Shown here: positions 30,171 through 38,467 of the stretch, piece after piece
How positions within the stretch are numbered: position 1 is the stretch's first letter
Layout: the number at the start of each line of letters is the position of its first letter
Source of the DNA: Acaryochloris sp. CCMEE 5410
GTDB taxonomy: Bacteria; Cyanobacteriota; Cyanobacteriia; Thermosynechococcales; Thermosynechococcaceae
Assembly: GCF_000238775.2 (NCBI RefSeq)
Contig: NZ_AFEJ02000001.1
Coordinates: 2,046,001-2,110,000 of the forward strand
DNA: 64,000 nucleotides
Direction: 5' to 3'
Notes under the pieces: generated by a model
Databases searched by the model: none
What the model was told of the DNA's origin: nothing
The model's input: the letters and a program-made list of their open reading frames with translations, nothing else
Program-made: the position numbers and the translations under genes

Positions 30171-30953
30171 TTACTCTGATTTGGAATTGCCCGACCGTTG
30201 TTGTTCTAGCGCACGCACCATTTTCAGAGTGTCCATCGATAAGGTAGGGGGTCGGGCAAAATTCGATTCCACTAAGTCATCATCAAAAATGCTGTTGTAG
30301 GCAAATTCCATGCCGTGGCAATTCATACAGACCTCTTTCACCATGCGATCGCGGGGCAGTAACGTGAAGGTATTGTTGTGGTTGACCATTACCGTCCCCG
30401 ATGCCGATGTTTGTCGGGGCAGGTGGCAAGTGGCACAAGTGGTTGAAGCAGTGGAAGGGCGGGGAAGTGCCCCCTCTTCTTGCAGTAATTGAGCATGCCG
30501 GGAGTTCTGATAATTCAGCGAATGGGTGTCCTTGTGGCAGGTCAAACAAGAATCAACCGAGGCGGGTAATGTCTTCACTGAATGAACATCATGACAAGCA
30601 TTACAGTTCATCTGTTTATCATGGGCGGCTGCCTGCATCGGCAGGTGGGCCAAAGCAGGGGTGAGTGCCGTTTGTCCTTCTAGTAAGCGAATACCATGTT
30701 TACCCAGCAAAAAGGTATCCACTTGCGCTTCATGGCAAGATTGACAGCTTTCATGATTGGGTCGCTGCAGCACCTGTTTCGTGGATTTATTCTGGTGACA
30801 GCTCGAACAGTTGACATCGGCTAAGGCATGGGCACTTTGGGACCAGCTTTGGTTAATAGACTGAAGCTGAGCCTGATCCACCGCCCAGGCAGAAACCGTC
30901 AACCCATTCCAAAGCAGCAATAACAACACCCCTCTTAGAAGCCAACTCCTCAT
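30171..30953 (-). CDS. Hexahaem c-type cytochrome
   Basis: A 260-residue exported protein with a signal peptide (cleavage probably after SAWA near residue 24). Six CXXCH sites are visible: Cys49 CSSCH, Cys70 CQSCH, Cys117 CNACH, Cys136 CLTCH, Cys173 CATCH, Cys209 CMNCH. Extra His residues (for example NHES, KHGIR, HDVHS, SRHAQ) could be distal ligands. The C-terminal part around CMNCHGMEFAYN recalls octahaem hydroxylamine-oxidoreductase-like proteins, but this resemblance is by eye. Its ATG overlaps the TGA of the pentahaem gene by 4 bases (ATGA), so the two are translationally coupled. It could be an electron shuttle or a small reductase; no catalytic haem with a non-His ligand is evident. 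Confidence 0.87.
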   Translation of the reverse strand: MRSWLLRGVLLLLLWNGLTVSAWAVDQAQLQSINQSWSQSAHALADVNCSSCHQNKSTKQVLQRPNHESCQSCHEAQVDTFLLGKHGIRLLEGQTALTPALAHLPMQAAAHDKQMNCNACHDVHSVKTLPASVDSCLTCHKDTHSLNYQNSRHAQLLQEEGALPRPSTASTTCATCHLPRQTSASGTVMVNHNNTFTLLPRDRMVKEVCMNCHGMEFAYNSIFDDDLVESNFARPPTLSMDTLKMVRALEQQRSGNSKSE

Positions 30954-31597
30954 GCTCGCCCTCCAAGAAGCTCTTTCCCCAAGTCAGGCTGAGGCGGTGC
31001 CGTCAGTTCAGGCTTAACGGTACGGGCTGGTAATACTGGCTTCGGCAACATATCCGCCTGACCCATACTCTGACGTAAAAAGCCCGTTGAAATACTGCGA
31101 TGGTCGTGGAAATTATGACAACCAGCTGTCCAACATCCATCCGGTGAGAACCCTTTATGACTGGCCAATTCCCCTTGAATAATGCCTTCATGGCAAATCA
31201 TGCAGAGATCTGGTTTGAGATGCACCCCGCGATCAAACATATGCACATGTTCGTTGTGGCAAGTGGTGCACGTTAATACCTCCAATTTCTCTAATTCAGC
31301 AGCCCAGCGCAGATCTCGGAACTTTTTGGGGCCATGGGCATCAGTGGCCATTTCGGCCTCATGGCAGCGCATGCACGTGTCATTACTCACCGGTTTAAAC
31401 CCTTCATGACACGAGGCACAGGACGCCTCAAATAGGAGATGCCCATTAGACGTTACGCCCGGCAGAAAGATCGTTTTGTGGTCTAAAGCAAAGGCAGCCC
31501 CCAACCAACCCATCAAAATTAAACACAGCACAATCACGGTATTTCTGACATTAAATAGAGCCGATAGACTCAAAAAAGATTTTTTCGTTTTGGCCAC
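30950..31597 (-). CDS. Pentahaem c-type cytochrome with one CX4CH site
   Basis: A membrane helix (TVIVLCLILMGWLGAAFAL) near residues 20-38 anchors or exports a haem domain. Counting from a GTG start at 31597, haem sites are Cys60 CASCH, Cys75 CMRCH, Cys110 CTTCH, Cys132 CMICH, and Cys155 CWTAGCH, a CX4CH site as in some tetrahaem cytochromes c3. The frame runs on to 31651, overlapping the globin gene; the GTG at 31597, 20 bases after the globin stop with AGGG before it, is preferred and gives 215 residues. The C-terminal tail is Pro-rich (KPVLPARTVKPELTAPPQPD). It is coupled to the hexahaem gene by an ATGA overlap. NapC/NrfH-like or c7-like folds are possible. Confidence 0.85.
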   Translation of the reverse strand: MAKTKKSFLSLSALFNVRNTVIVLCLILMGWLGAAFALDHKTIFLPGVTSNGHLLFEASCASCHEGFKPVSNDTCMRCHEAEMATDAHGPKKFRDLRWAAELEKLEVLTCTTCHNEHVHMFDRGVHLKPDLCMICHEGIIQGELASHKGFSPDGCWTAGCHNFHDHRSISTGFLRQSMGQADMLPKPVLPARTVKPELTAPPQPDLGKELLGGRA

Positions 31598-31616
31598 TAC
31601 AATTGCCCTAAAAAAT

Positions 31617-33086
31617 TTAGACCAGCAAGATAGCGATAATGACCGCAACAATGCCGCCCCCCGCCAGTCCTAATAACAGTCCTGTTGGCCGATCCGTTTC
31701 CGCCGCCTCACTAGAGAAGCTGCTCGGTGAGGAGGATGCGGGGGGAGCTGAATTCAAATCTAAATCGGCTTGGGAATAGTCAGCACCATCTAACATGATG
31801 GTGCTGATGGCCCCATAGGCATCCACCCAGGCTTGTTTGACCTCATCAGTCCACGCTGAGCCCAGAAATTCCTCAAAGGTTTTGAGGAGTGTATTACCCA
31901 CCAACGGGTAATGCTCCGGTAAGGCCCCATATTTCACATGTCGAGCACCCAGCCCCGTAAGGGCATCCCCCAAGGCGTCTGGCTTCCGCAAGTTTTCAAC
32001 GACCAGAACCAGAGATTGCAAGAGCTTCTTGCTTTGTTGCTTTATATCCGTATTCGCGAATAAGGGTTGGGCAGCCGGGTAATCGGTAAACAAGTTTTCG
32101 TAAAAGCGATCGGCAAACTCATTGGCCACGGGCTTCACTTGAGCAAAGCTCGTTTCCAGTAGCTCAACTTGCAAGCCAGAATCATCAGGCGACGCTGGCG
32201 TTTCGGGTTCGAGCTGAATATCTGCTTCGGAATAATCTGCTCCATCCAACATAATCGTGCTAATCGCACCATAGGCATCTACCCAAGCCTGCTGGACCTC
32301 ATCTGTCCAAGCCGGTCCTAAAAATTGCCCAAAGGTCTTGAGCAGGGTATTACCCACCAATGGGTAATGCTCAGGTAAGGCTCCATATTGGACATGACGA
32401 GCCCCCAGGCCGGTGAGAGCGTCTCCTAGGGCATCTGGCTTGCGCAGATTCTCCACCACTAGAACCAGGGATTGCAGGAGCTTCTTGCTTTGTTGCTTTA
32501 TATCCGTATTCGCAAATAAGGGTTGAGCAGCCGGGTAATCGGTAAATAAATTCTCATAGAAGCGATCGGCAAATTCATTGGCGACCGGCTTGACTTGGGC
32601 AAAGCTCGTTTCTAATAGCTCAACTTGTAACCCAGAATCATTAGGTGGCGCTTCGGGTTTGAGTTGAACGTCAGCCTCTGAATAATCGGCACCGTCCAAC
32701 ATGATGGTGGTAATTGCACCATAGGCATCTACCCAGGCGGTTTGAACCTCCTCAGTCCATGCATCCCCTAAGTATTCATCAAAGGTTTTGAGTAAGGTCG
32801 CCCCCACCAATGGGTAATGTTCGGGTAAAGCCCCATATTTCACATGTCGGGCCCCCAGCCCTTTGAGGGCATTACTCAACGCATCCGGTTTGCGCAAATT
32901 CTCAATTACTAGCACCAAAGATTGTAAAAGTTTGCCCCCTTGCTTCTCCATATCTGTCCCCTCGAAAAGGGGTTTGGCCTCTGGGTAATCTGTGAATAAG
33001 TGGTTATAAAAACTTGAAACAAATTCATTAGCTTGAGGTTTTATTTTCTCGAAGCTACTTTCAAGGATTTCAACTTGTAAGGTCAT
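31617..33086 (-). CDS. Tail-anchored protein with three tandem globin domains
   Basis: A 489-residue protein made of three globin domains (about 1-138, 153-288, 304-440), a Ser/Pro-rich linker and a C-terminal membrane helix (LLLGLAGGGIVAVIIAILLV). Each domain keeps proximal His (81, 231, 383), B10 Tyr (27, 177, 329) and E7 Gln (49, 199, 351). This Tyr/Gln distal pair is that of flavohaemoglobins and single-domain globins, which turn over NO with O2. No reductase domain is present. There is no signal peptide, so the globins should face the cytoplasm. Domains 2 and 3 are almost identical in protein but differ at many synonymous sites. ATG 33086 has AGGT upstream; the frame is open to 33164. 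It precedes the two multihaem genes, 20 bases apart. Confidence 0.9.
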   Translation of the reverse strand: MTLQVEILESSFEKIKPQANEFVSSFYNHLFTDYPEAKPLFEGTDMEKQGGKLLQSLVLVIENLRKPDALSNALKGLGARHVKYGALPEHYPLVGATLLKTFDEYLGDAWTEEVQTAWVDAYGAITTIMLDGADYSEADVQLKPEAPPNDSGLQVELLETSFAQVKPVANEFADRFYENLFTDYPAAQPLFANTDIKQQSKKLLQSLVLVVENLRKPDALGDALTGLGARHVQYGALPEHYPLVGNTLLKTFGQFLGPAWTDEVQQAWVDAYGAISTIMLDGADYSEADIQLEPETPASPDDSGLQVELLETSFAQVKPVANEFADRFYENLFTDYPAAQPLFANTDIKQQSKKLLQSLVLVVENLRKPDALGDALTGLGARHVKYGALPEHYPLVGNTLLKTFEEFLGSAWTDEVKQAWVDAYGAISTIMLDGADYSQADLDLNSAPPASSSPSSFSSEAAETDRPTGLLLGLAGGGIVAVIIAILLV

Positions 33087-33651
33087 AGATTTACCTATTG
33101 AGGATATGGGGCTCAGAGGCTCATGCAAAAGATTAAAGCAATCGATCGATAAAGCTACACTCAAAGCCTGGATATTTAGTGAATGAATTTAGCTCAACCA
33201 TCTCTCCCTTAAGGGAATAAGGGAACAGTTGTTTATTCTGTCTAAGGTTGCAAAAAAGAGTAATTATGCACCTCTTAAAAACATTGATTTCAATTTTGGC
33301 TAGGTCGTTTTGGCATTCCTCAGAAAAGAGATAGAAAGCTAAATGTACAAGATGCGATCGCAACACTCATTCTCATCAGTCTCGCAGCGATATCAAAACC
33401 ACAACAAGCGTGACAACGCCTTCACCCAAAGCGCTGTATTGTTGAAATTTTGACATTCATAAACAGCATTAAGCTGCAGATTCAAAATATGCCTTCAAAG
33501 GTAAAAAATAATTACCACTGGAGTCGTATCAATTAATACAATTAACACTATCTAAAAGTCGATAATTACATAATTTCAATGCAAAAATTACATTGAAAAT
33601 TACGGCTTCTTTAGCAAAGAATGAGTCCAACAAAAAGTATAAAAATATACA
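33087..33651. other. 565-base AT-rich region between globin and pentapeptide genes
   Basis: No ORF looks like a gene. It should hold the globin-operon promoter. Notable sites are the TAAGGGAA repeats (33205-33225) and an inverted repeat TTTCAATG / CATTGAAA (33574-33581 and 33591-33598), which may end the pentapeptide transcript. One HIP1 octamer lies near 33354. Confidence 0.5.
33205..33225. promoter_or_regulatory. Candidate operator upstream of the globin gene
   Basis: A 12-bp perfect palindrome TCCCTTAAGGGA (33205-33216) overlaps two direct copies of TAAGGGAA (33210-33217 and 33218-33225). It lies about 120 bases before the globin start. It could bind a regulator of the cytochrome-globin genes; I do not recognise the motif. 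Confidence 0.35.
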
Positions 33652-34578
33652 TTATTTAGGGACATTTAAAGCCCCCCGCTTTCGCAGTAGTACTTTCTGC
33701 TCACTGGATAATCCTTGAGCATCAGTAAAGATTGCGCCAGAGACAATGGCACTAGAAAAGTCCACGTTGTGAAGTTGAGTGTTTTCCAAATTTGCATCCC
33801 GAAAATCTGTCTGCTCTACTTGAGCACCGGTTAAGTCAACCTGCTCTAAATGAGCACTATAGAAAGAGGCATGGTTCAATCGGGCATCGCGCATACAGGT
33901 TTGCCCTAAGAACACATGATCAAAACTGGCCTGCTGTAGTTGGGCTTCCTGCAAATTGACCTGCTCTAAGTTACTGCCAATGACATCAGCACCCGTAAAA
34001 TCTGCTTTTTGCAAGTTGGACTGGACAAAGCGAGATCGTTCTAAGCGGGCGTGGGCGAAAATGGCTTCTGAGAATTGCCCCTGACTCAAATTGGCATCAT
34101 TGAGCTTCGCCCGGCTGAAGTTAGCCCCCTTGAAATCCCCCTGAGACAGATCAGCTCTGATTAAAATGGCATCTCGGAAGGAGGCATATTGGCCAGTGGC
34201 TTCTGCCAAATCCACCGACTCCAAAATGGCTGTGGCCGCATTCGCTTGATTCAAATGGGCACCATGCAATTTGAGCTTAACCCCATGAATCCCCATCAAA
34301 TTAGCCGAGTCCAGGCGCGCAGAGGTAAATTGAGCTTCCGTTAGAAAAGCATCCTGCAAGCTAATTCCCGTCAGCGTCGCAAAGATTAAGATCGCTTCCG
34401 TAAAATCGGCTCGATTACAGGAGGCCTCGGATAAATTTGCCACCCGTAAATAGGCTTGAGGGAAATGACCATCATCCAGGGAGAATCCCTGCAAATTGAT
34501 ATTGCTGAGTTCTGCTCCTTGTAAAGAAATGCCTTGTTGAACTTTCGTTTGCACCTCTTCCGGTGTGAGAACGGCCAT
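33652..34578 (-). CDS. Pentapeptide-repeat protein
   Basis: A 308-residue protein built almost wholly of A(D/N)LxX-type pentapeptides (for example ANLSEASCNRADFTEA, ADLSQGDFKGANFSRA), which form a four-sided right-handed beta-helix. No signal peptide or membrane segment, so it is probably cytoplasmic. The function of most cyanobacterial members is unknown. It starts 39 bases after the ccsA stop on the same strand and is likely co-transcribed with ccs1-ccsA. Confidence 0.9.
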   Translation of the reverse strand: MAVLTPEEVQTKVQQGISLQGAELSNINLQGFSLDDGHFPQAYLRVANLSEASCNRADFTEAILIFATLTGISLQDAFLTEAQFTSARLDSANLMGIHGVKLKLHGAHLNQANAATAILESVDLAEATGQYASFRDAILIRADLSQGDFKGANFSRAKLNDANLSQGQFSEAIFAHARLERSRFVQSNLQKADFTGADVIGSNLEQVNLQEAQLQQASFDHVFLGQTCMRDARLNHASFYSAHLEQVDLTGAQVEQTDFRDANLENTQLHNVDFSSAIVSGAIFTDAQGLSSEQKVLLRKRGALNVPK

Positions 34579-34617
34579 CGTTTAGTTTTCCAATTGGTGG
34601 GTATAAGGGGGGGAGCA

Positions 34618-36318
34618 CTAAGCATCAGCAGTTTGCACTTCAGACACCGAGGGAGAAGCGCTGCGATGCTGCTGAGAACGATAGCGGAGAATGGTTGCCA
34701 GCACAAATAAGCTATCCATGCCGACCAAACCGGCGATCAGCACTGCAGAACCGCCCGTACCAAATCCATAGCTATGTAATCCTGTTCCCAGCACAAAATT
34801 AACGCCATACCAAGCCATCAGTACGGCATTAAACCCTAAGACACTGGCCACATTCATACCAAATTGTCCTAACCAACCCGCTAAACGACCATGAACAGGC
34901 GCTAAATAGCAAAGCAAGGCAATTAAAGCCCAGGTCTCTTTTGGATCCCAACCCCAAAATCGCCCCCAGGAAAAATGCGCCCAGATGCCGCCCAAAATAA
35001 TGCCTGTCGTTAGCAGCAATATCCCCACTTGAATGACGCGAGTATTAAGCCGGGACAGGGCGCTGGCGGTTGACCCTCCCTGGGGATGTCGCCAATATTG
35101 CACCAATGCCAAATGCCCTAATCCCATGGCCAAGGCAAAGCTGGCATAGCTAAGAGTAATCGTGGGGACGTGGATACTAAGCCAAAAGTTATCTCGCAAT
35201 ACGGGCACTAAGGGCTCAATACTGGGGTCCAAAACTGCAGGTAAACTATCGGCCAGCAGCAGGCACACAACGGCAAGGGGAGCCGCCGCGTACAGATAGG
35301 AACGGGCTCGGGTCTGTAGCTCAAAACAAAAGGCTAGGGCGGCAATCCCAAAGCCCACCCAAACCACGGATTCATACATATTGGTAACGGGGGGACGGCC
35401 TGCAATTTGCATGCGCAGACCAAAGCCAAAGGCTTGGATCAAGATGCCTCCGAGAAAGGTTCCCATGCCAGTCCAATACAAGTTAAAGCTGGGAACGAGT
35501 TGGCTCGTGAGGAGGGCCAGAAATGCGATTCCATATAGTTTCCAAGCTTTACCAAAAGGATGGAAGTGATTGAAAAAAGCTTCCCGTTGCAACGTGGCCA
35601 TCGCTGGATAAATCTCAGGACTTAGGTCTGCTAGGGACTGCTGCAATAGGGTCGCAGGCTCCGCCAAAGACTCTAAATCATCTCCCTGGGCTTGATACTG
35701 CTGGTTGAGCTGTTCAAAATGGGTCTGAATCTTGGCTGCCATCTCAGGCGGATAAAGTTGTTCAGCATCCGCAATGCCGACCCAAGTCCCTTTGATATCC
35801 ATGGGATGGGGCACCAGAGGCAAAGTTTGGCTGCCAACCGTATCCAACATTAAATTGAGGCGATCTTCGAGGGTTAATGCTTCTCGTTCATCTCGTGTCA
35901 GGGGTTGCTCTTGCAGCTGTTTGGTATGGGCTTGTTGCAAGATCAGACCCAAATCAGAATTGATCAGGGTAGAAAAGCTAAAGTGCTTTTGCTCCAAGGG
36001 CAGTCCCAATTGGGCCTTGAGGGGGCGATAGTTGACCAGCACAAAGGGCTCGTCATTCCAATCCCGGCTGTTGAGCCACAAAGACCAATAGGTTTGTGGC
36101 GCATCTAAAACCTCACCACTGGCCAGTTGATATCGCGATGACCCATGAATCGTGGCGACGGTTTCCCGGGCCACCGTATCTAAAGGTTTTTTGCGACCAT
36201 CCAGCTGAACAGCCAGGGTATCAATCGCTGTTTGGGTTGGGGGTTGCCATTGACTGATAGGGGTGACCGCCAAAGCCAACGCCAGACAGAGTCCCCATAA
36301 AAATTTCAGTTGATTCAT
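34618..36318 (-). CDS. ccsA: Enlarged CcsA-type cytochrome c haem-attachment protein
   Basis: System II haem delivery and attachment protein, 566 residues. The C-terminal 280 residues are the CcsA core with the haem-handling WWD motif (WGRFWGWDPKETWALI) and conserved His residues in LSIHVPTITLSY, IWAHFSWG and GTGLHSYG. The N-terminal half is an extra region: a signal-like helix followed by about 220 extracytoplasmic residues (DGRKKPLDTVARETVA). Ordinary cyanobacterial CcsA has only about 320-350 residues; the long form resembles CcsA of some anaerobic or multihaem-rich bacteria. Its ATG overlaps the ResB stop (TAATG), so the two are coupled. Position beside multihaem genes suggests a dedicated maturation role. 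Confidence 0.88.
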   Translation of the reverse strand: MNQLKFLWGLCLALALAVTPISQWQPPTQTAIDTLAVQLDGRKKPLDTVARETVATIHGSSRYQLASGEVLDAPQTYWSLWLNSRDWNDEPFVLVNYRPLKAQLGLPLEQKHFSFSTLINSDLGLILQQAHTKQLQEQPLTRDEREALTLEDRLNLMLDTVGSQTLPLVPHPMDIKGTWVGIADAEQLYPPEMAAKIQTHFEQLNQQYQAQGDDLESLAEPATLLQQSLADLSPEIYPAMATLQREAFFNHFHPFGKAWKLYGIAFLALLTSQLVPSFNLYWTGMGTFLGGILIQAFGFGLRMQIAGRPPVTNMYESVVWVGFGIAALAFCFELQTRARSYLYAAAPLAVVCLLLADSLPAVLDPSIEPLVPVLRDNFWLSIHVPTITLSYASFALAMGLGHLALVQYWRHPQGGSTASALSRLNTRVIQVGILLLTTGIILGGIWAHFSWGRFWGWDPKETWALIALLCYLAPVHGRLAGWLGQFGMNVASVLGFNAVLMAWYGVNFVLGTGLHSYGFGTGGSAVLIAGLVGMDSLFVLATILRYRSQQHRSASPSVSEVQTADA

Positions 36319-38063
36319 TATCCATCCTGAGGTGCAAGGGGCAGGGGAGATGGTTCAGCCGCGATCGGCTCAGTGGGTTGCTCCAACACCGCTGCCCGTT
36401 TTTTGAATAGGGTCGGGCCATAAAACATAACGCCAACCCCTAATACGGTCAGTAAGGCGCCACTCCAGGTCAAAGCAGTTACCCATAGGGGTTCCCGTTT
36501 AACTTGCAGAGTAGACTGGTTCAAATCGCCAGGATTCCAGGAGGCTTGGGCAATTTTCCATCCCTGATACCAGGTAGGATGATTCATCCAGACTGACCGT
36601 TTTTGAGCAGAGTCTCCCTGAAGATCTTCAATACGGATTTGGCTTGTCCACATGGCCACCGAATCGGTACCTTCATTCCGTTCAACAACAAACTCATCCA
36701 AACTCACCCGAAAGGGTAAAGCCAGCATGCGGGGGCCAAAGGCCGCCATTTTAGGGTGCGAACCATCGGCAATCAGTACTGAGTCTCCCCAGGTCAGCCA
36801 TTGCTGCCCATCCGCTGAAGCCACTTGCAACGCCGGAACTCCCTCAACACCAGGTAGAGCGGGAAGGCGCTCTTGGATCCGCTGTGCATGGGGAAGCCAG
36901 TCTGCCAGGGTGATTTTAAAGTCTGCCCAGCCCGGCTGAATCATTTGATCCATCTCCAAAGGCCCTGAGGTAAAAGACTTAGAGGAGCGGGCTGCATAAT
37001 AGAGCTTTTGATCGGCCACCACGACTCGGAAGTAATCGCTAGCCGGGGGCGGTGGGACTTGATATTCCCAGTCTAAATCCAGTAAGGCTTTATCCCCCGC
37101 TAAGATCGGCCCGGCTTGAGCAAAGACAAACCAACGTTCTTGCAGATCGGCCTGCTTCACTTCTACTTCTAAGGCTGGATTTCGCCAATCCTGAGACGTC
37201 GTGATCGGCTGATTCTGGTCATCTAAGCGAAAATCGGGCCACACGTTCAGTAGGTGAACCTGGATATCGTTAATAACGGCATCCTGACGACGTAAGTCAT
37301 CAATGGCCAACGGGGTATCTACGTCTCCCACCTTCATCAGCAGGGTTCCAGATTGGCGGGCTTGCCTTTGAGCTGGATCGGCCAAGAGCTGCTGGAGATC
37401 GGTTTGATTTACGGCTTGCCGCAGTTCCAGTTGGGCTGGCCCTAAATCCACCGTTTCAGCCATGGGCGATAACCACTGATCGAAGGTTTGACCCATGCGA
37501 TCGCTACTCAATACCAACCGCACAGCAGGATTATCTGAAACATTTCCTGCCCGATACTCAACAGTTTCAACAGAATTGTCGCTGTAGTCCAACAAGGTCA
37601 ACCCAGCAAATTGATGGGGTGAAATGACCTGGCCGGGTTTCACCATCACCGCCGCCTGCTGAACTTGACCTTGATCATCCATCACTTCTAAGAGTTCACC
37701 CTCGACCCGCACCAAATGGTTAGCAGGTTGATCTGTGCGCACCAGCAAGAGTCCTTCCACACCCAGGTGAATCACCGCCGCAGACCCTGCAATCAGTACA
37801 ATCAACCCCAAATGAGTCAGGGCAAAACCCACTTTTCGCGCCCCGCGCCAGGGATAACGGGAAAGGGTAGAGACGCCCAGATTGACCGCGAGCAGAAACA
37901 TCAAGGCCCCAAACCAAGGACTCTTATAGATCTGCTGCTGAACCACCAGCGATCCAACTTTACTTTCATAAAAGGTGGCCCAGATTAAAATACTTGCGAT
38001 CGCACCCAGTACTGGGACGGCCAGCTTAATAGAGCCCAAGAAGCGGACAAGTTTGGTGAGCAT
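36318..38063 (-). CDS. ccs1: Ccs1/ResB-family cytochrome c biogenesis protein
   Basis: A 581-residue membrane protein of the ResB/Ccs1 family, partner of CcsA in system II. N-terminal helices (IKLAVPVLGAIASILIWATF and WFGALMFLLAVNLGVSTL) are followed by a third (GFALTHLGLIVLIAGSAAVI), a large extracytoplasmic domain and a last helix near 540 (WVTALTWSGALLTVLGVGVM). GAGG lies 5 bases before the ATG. Canonical cyanobacterial Ccs1 genes are usually unlinked to ccsA, so this coupled pair may be an additional set; a genome search would settle that. Confidence 0.85.
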   Translation of the reverse strand: MLTKLVRFLGSIKLAVPVLGAIASILIWATFYESKVGSLVVQQQIYKSPWFGALMFLLAVNLGVSTLSRYPWRGARKVGFALTHLGLIVLIAGSAAVIHLGVEGLLLVRTDQPANHLVRVEGELLEVMDDQGQVQQAAVMVKPGQVISPHQFAGLTLLDYSDNSVETVEYRAGNVSDNPAVRLVLSSDRMGQTFDQWLSPMAETVDLGPAQLELRQAVNQTDLQQLLADPAQRQARQSGTLLMKVGDVDTPLAIDDLRRQDAVINDIQVHLLNVWPDFRLDDQNQPITTSQDWRNPALEVEVKQADLQERWFVFAQAGPILAGDKALLDLDWEYQVPPPPASDYFRVVVADQKLYYAARSSKSFTSGPLEMDQMIQPGWADFKITLADWLPHAQRIQERLPALPGVEGVPALQVASADGQQWLTWGDSVLIADGSHPKMAAFGPRMLALPFRVSLDEFVVERNEGTDSVAMWTSQIRIEDLQGDSAQKRSVWMNHPTWYQGWKIAQASWNPGDLNQSTLQVKREPLWVTALTWSGALLTVLGVGVMFYGPTLFKKRAAVLEQPTEPIAAEPSPLPLAPQDG

Positions 38064-38301
38064 TTAGACCTCAAATCATCGAGAACCTGTCCCCATTTAG
38101 TCTTAATCGGTCTGTAGAAAATGTAGTGGATGTATCAAATTAGGCAGGGTAAACGCATAGGTTATTGAGTAACTACATAGATTTCATGCAAAAAAAGAAT
38201 ATTGCTTGCCCCATAGATTTGGCCCAACTTCTCCCCAACCGCCTTCAGTACAGCCCTTAGCAAATCCAAAGTTCAAGATCTACGGTGATTCATGCTTGAG
38301 G

Positions 38302-38445
38302 TCATGCATATCTATCCTTGGCCGCAACGATTCTAAGGATGGCAGCAACCAATGTCACCACCAACAGGATGGTGATTACTACTTCATAGATGTCATCACC
38401 GAATGACTCGATTCCCCCAGCATCTCTGTATTGAGACGCTGCCAT
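38302..38445 (-). CDS. Possible small single-helix membrane protein (47 aa)
   Basis: On the minus strand an ATG at 38445 opens a 47-residue frame: a polar acidic N-terminus (MAASQYRDAGGIESFGDD), one hydrophobic helix (VVITILLVVTLVAAILRIVA) and a basic end (AKDRYA). The composition looks like a real membrane peptide. No ribosome binding site is visible, which weakens the call. It lies 238 bases upstream of ccs1 in the same direction and could belong to that locus. The plus-strand frame over the same bases looks less protein-like. Confidence 0.35.
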   Translation of the reverse strand: MAASQYRDAGGIESFGDDIYEVVITILLVVTLVAAILRIVAAKDRYA

Positions 38446-38467
38446 CTACAATATCTGAGGAGCATCG

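Noticed and set aside
38206-38406. Plus-strand frame of 66 codons upstream of 38468
   Set aside because: Composition is unlike a protein and no ribosome binding site precedes it; the minus-strand frame over the same bases is more convincing.
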